A stretch of 6,741 nucleotides of DNA, from positions 1-6,741 of the forward strand of contig DOUV01000770.1 of the NCBI GenBank assembly GCA_003520455.1, given 5' to 3'. This stretch comes from Chloroflexota bacterium (GTDB taxonomy: Bacteria; Chloroflexota; Anaerolineae; Ardenticatenales; Ardenticatenaceae). A program made the position numbers and the translations under genes. This document shows positions 5,158 through 6,741 of this stretch, piece by piece (positions within the stretch are counted from its first letter, which is position 1; each line of letters opens with the position of its first letter). Under the pieces are notes generated by a model that did no database searches, was not told where the DNA came from, and worked only from the letters and a program-made list of their open reading frames with translations.

Positions 5158-5810
5158 TTAAGGACCGACAAATCGGTAGCCAATCCCGCGAACCGTATGA
5201 ATATAAACTGGCGCTCTCGGATCGGGTTCGATCTTCTTCCGCAGCCAGTGAATGTGAACGTCGAGGGTGCGAGTGTCACCGAGAAAGCCAGTCTGCCAGA
5301 CCTCCCACATGAGTTGCGCCCGGGTTCGGACTCGCCAGGCTGGGCCATGGACGCGCGCAGGAGAAAAAACTGCTTGGGTGGCAATCCGTGCGCCGGATGG
5401 GTGCCCACGTGGACTATGCGGCTATATAGATCGAGTGCCACCTCCCCGCAAGTGAGCCCGCGCGGTTGGTGCAGCAGACGCTGGATCTCCGTGAGCAGCT
5501 GGTGAGGCGAAAAGGGGAGGGAGAGGTGAGCATCAATGAGACTTGACCCAGCGCCGTTTGAGGCCGGCAAGTCTCCAAGTACGAGTATGGGCGCTCCCAA
5601 GCGCTGCCGTAGTGTCTGGCACATCGCCTCGCTCTTGAGTTTGTCAGGGACGGTATCGACGATTGTGACCTCGGGGCTTGCCTGACACGCCAGGCGGAGA
5701 GCTTCCCGTCGGCTGCGGGCAACCATGAGCGTATGCCCACCCTGCCCGAGGATTGTGGTCACGGAATGCAGGGTGATCTCTCGCTCGGTCACCAGCAAAA
5801 TCTGTTCCAC
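5158..5810 (-). pseudogene. OmpR-family response regulator with degenerate receiver, one frameshift
   Basis: Start GTG 5810, with AGGA 8 nt upstream. Residues 1-115 form a receiver-like domain: strand ILLVTERE, D52 in TIVDTVP at the phosphoacceptor position, but the paired acidic residues normally after the first strand are T8-E9-R10, the conserved Thr/Ser is Gly (PILVLGD) and the conserved Lys before Pro is L98 (SLPF). From about 118 a winged-helix output domain starts (LTCGEVALDLYSRIV, LPPKQFFLLRA). The frame then shifts: as written it runs out of frame to a stop at 5121, but adding one G near 5335-5337 continues RVRTRAQLMWEVW, DTRTLDVHIHWLRKKIEPDP and VYIHTVRGIGYRFVGP to a TAA at 5158, a textbook OmpR DNA-binding end and a normal length of about 217. 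No histidine kinase is nearby. Either a real pseudogene or a sequencing indel. Confidence 0.82.
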
Positions 5811-6036
5811 ACTGAAGTTCCTATGGCGACGTGATGAGCCAACCGATTGAGGGAGTCAGGCGGTGGAGGTCCCGCTGTGTCGTGGATGGCTCAATCAAGC
5901 ATACGGGCAAGCTGTCCGAGGTTTCGTCGATGGCTGGGGCAAGAGAGTAGATCTATTGCGTCTCGTCGGTCTCAGCGCGGAGGTCTGCGGGCAACAAGTG
6001 GGTGTGGGTATAACATAGCTCGTTTCGTTCTACAAA
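5811..6036. other. Gap without a recognised gene
   Basis: Between the response regulator start and the hairpin cluster I see no supported gene. A plus frame from about 5867 to 6014 reads VPLCRGWLNQAYGQAVRGFV and onward without a stop for some 50 codons, but it has no start with a ribosome-binding site and matches nothing I know. The minus-strand promoter of the response regulator should be here or further right; I find no clear -35/-10 pair. Confidence 0.4.
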
Positions 6037-6214
6037 CCGGCTATCGCCGGAAAGGGAGAGCACCGAGACCATCTCGGCGCTCTCCGGTCGGGATATTTGG
6101 TTGTCTGCTCCTGTGAGGGTATAGGAGCAAGTCGTATACCGTGAAATCTGCCAAGGAGACGCCGTCCCTCAGAAATTGGGACGGCGGAAGCCTCCAAATC
6201 GGAATCTTCCTTGG
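6037..6214. ncRNA. Cluster of strong hairpins, candidate structured RNA (strand uncertain)
   Basis: Four hairpins follow each other. D: CCGGC (6037-6041) with GCCGG (6046-6050), 4-nt loop. C: 6055-6068 with 6072-6085, fourteen positions and a 3-nt loop, interrupted once; that position is A/C on plus but G-U on minus, so only the minus transcript pairs fully. B: TGCTCCT (6106-6112) with AGGAGCA (6123-6129). A: CGCCGTCCC (6160-6168) with GGGACGGCG (6178-6186), itself enclosed by CCAAGGA (6151-6157) and TCCTTGG (6208-6214). If transcribed on minus this is the leader of the response regulator. I recognise no riboswitch or known RNA family. It could instead be debris of palindromic repeats or a mobile-element end. 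Confidence 0.35.
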
Positions 6215-6285
6215 GCGATCCCACTATGTGAACCCCTCTCTCTCATGGCCCCCTTGCATTCTATCGCTCCTCTATGCTACGCTGG

Positions 6286-6315
6286 GAAGGTAGGTTATGC
6301 GCCTAACCATCCTTC
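6286..6315. repeat. Inverted repeat upstream of the IS630 transposase
   Basis: GAAGG-TA-GGTTA (6286-6297) and TAACC-AT-CCTTC (6304-6315) pair at 10 of 12 positions around a 6-bp loop. It lies 46 bp before the transposase ATG and could be a terminator-like hairpin, an operator, or part of the element's left end; the element boundary itself is not visible. Confidence 0.35.
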
Positions 6316-6360
6316 GTACAGCTTTGCGAAAATCCATAACGATATTGACCACTGATAGAA

Positions 6361-6670
6361 ATGGCGTATACTTCCGCAATCATCGAACAGAACGGGAGGT
6401 GCGCCAGGCGTGGTCGCAAGAAAACGTATGTTGTCCGACTTGAACCGAAAGAAATCCAAGCATTTCGGCGCCTGATCGCTGCTCACAAGAGCCCCCAGGG
6501 GAGGTGCTGCGAGCCAGGGGGCTCCGAACAGACCACGAACATCGGGAGGGGAGCGACGCGCAGGGGGCGGATGCCGTCGGGGGTTCGCCCGGGATGGTAC
6601 CCAAATGGCGGCAGCGCTGGGGAGAAGCCCACCCGTTGAAAGCTGCCCCGCGGACCGGTCGTCCCCGGGT
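6361..6670 (+). pseudogene. IS630-family transposase, N-terminal helix-turn-helix part, frameshifted and interrupted
   Basis: Frame one (ATG 6361) gives 46 useful residues ending GRKKTYVVRLEPKEIQAF, RRLIAAHKSPQ; frame three resumes at 6501 with EVLRARGLRTD, then SPGMVPKWRQRW and LKAAPRTGRPRV. Together this is the N-terminal order of IS630 transposases: a strand-rich start, an RAR-containing helix, a helix-turn-helix ending in KWRxRW, and a PRxGRPR linker before the catalytic domain. One extra G in the GGGG run at 6498-6501 joins the frames. Homology stops at GRPRV (about 6671), where an IS3-like terminal sequence begins, so the DDE domain is missing. No clear Shine-Dalgarno before the ATG. 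The family call rests on motif order; the middle is quite divergent. The DDE fragment at 3396-3563 could come from a relative but is not its continuation in place. Confidence 0.62.
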
Positions 6671-6741
6671 TGTACTGCGCCCCCAAAACTGGACAGCAAA
6701 ACGGGACGATTAAAGGGTATGAGCCGGCCAGCTGGCTGGGG
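6671..6741. mobile_element. End of an IS3-like insertion sequence (continues past the right edge)
   Basis: Starting at 6671 the sequence runs TGTACTGCGCCCCCAAAACT, then GGACAGCAAAACG, the form of terminal repeat seen in IS3-family elements: a 5' TG, a C run, then AAAACTGGACA. It begins where homology of the IS630 transposase ends, as expected for an insertion. Which end this is cannot be decided. An ATG at 6719 is too close to its AAAGGG to be a convincing orfA start, and only seven codons remain. Confidence 0.5.

Noticed and set aside
5847..6116. 89-codon plus frame starting MRESGGGGPAVS
   Set aside because: Arg/Ser/Gly-rich, no ribosome-binding site, and it passes through two of the strong hairpins; composition suggests a chance open frame.
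6037..6214. The hairpin cluster as a known riboswitch, a tRNA or a TnpB-associated guide RNA
   Set aside because: None of the conserved cores I know is present, and no tnpB gene or tRNA fold is visible beside it.
6295..6699. 134-codon minus frame opposite the IS630 transposase
   Set aside because: Pro/Ala/Arg-rich antisense reading; the plus strand carries the transposase motifs.

Overview
The window looks like a degraded accessory region of a high-GC bacterial chromosome. An uncultured or thermophilic member of the Chloroflexota is my best guess. It rests on the mix of gene types (LolA-like lipoprotein next to a MacB/LolD-type ABC ATPase, a DUF4351/Rpn-type nuclease with EQG repeats, IS630-type transposase pieces, a bacterial terpene synthase, class I lysyl-tRNA synthetase) and not on any marker gene. 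Nearly everything is read from the minus strand; the plus strand carries mainly transposase debris.

Layout, left to right. (1) 1-1555: an apparently healthy minus-strand operon. A clear sigma70-type promoter (1527-1555) drives a lipoprotein with a LolA-like fold (347-1465), followed after 19 nt by an ABC ATPase (327 to beyond the left edge). (2) 1556-1918: no confident gene, only a possible unidentified coding remnant. (3) 1919-3267: two truncated genes face each other end to end across a 93-bp inverted-repeat element (2680-2772): an Rpn/DUF4351 nuclease that has lost its N-terminus and a class I lysyl-tRNA synthetase that has lost about its last two thirds. The element supplies the start codon of one and the stop codon of the other. 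(4) 3396-4004: a terpene synthase remnant (minus) with a frameshift, cut at its 3' end by a plus-strand IS630 transposase fragment. (5) 4037-4981: an intact DoxX-family membrane protein, with a 34-bp perfect palindrome just after its stop and an elaborate leader containing repeats, alternative hairpins and a five-codon micro-ORF. (6) 5158-5810: an OmpR-type response regulator with a degenerate receiver and one frameshift. (7) 5811-6360: non-coding, with a dense run of strong hairpins. (8) 6361-6741: the N-terminus of an IS630-type transposase (frameshifted), apparently interrupted by the end of an IS3-like element that leaves the window.

Only the lipoprotein/ABC operon and doxX look fully intact, and they are unrelated in function as far as the sequence shows. 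A recurring pattern deserves attention. Three recognisable genes (terpene synthase, response regulator, IS630 transposase) each break at a short G run and are restored by adding one G; two weaker candidate ORFs break at T and A runs. Either the region is decaying or the sequence carries homopolymer indel errors. The two explanations lead to different annotations, so frameshifted genes are described here in their reconstructed form as well.
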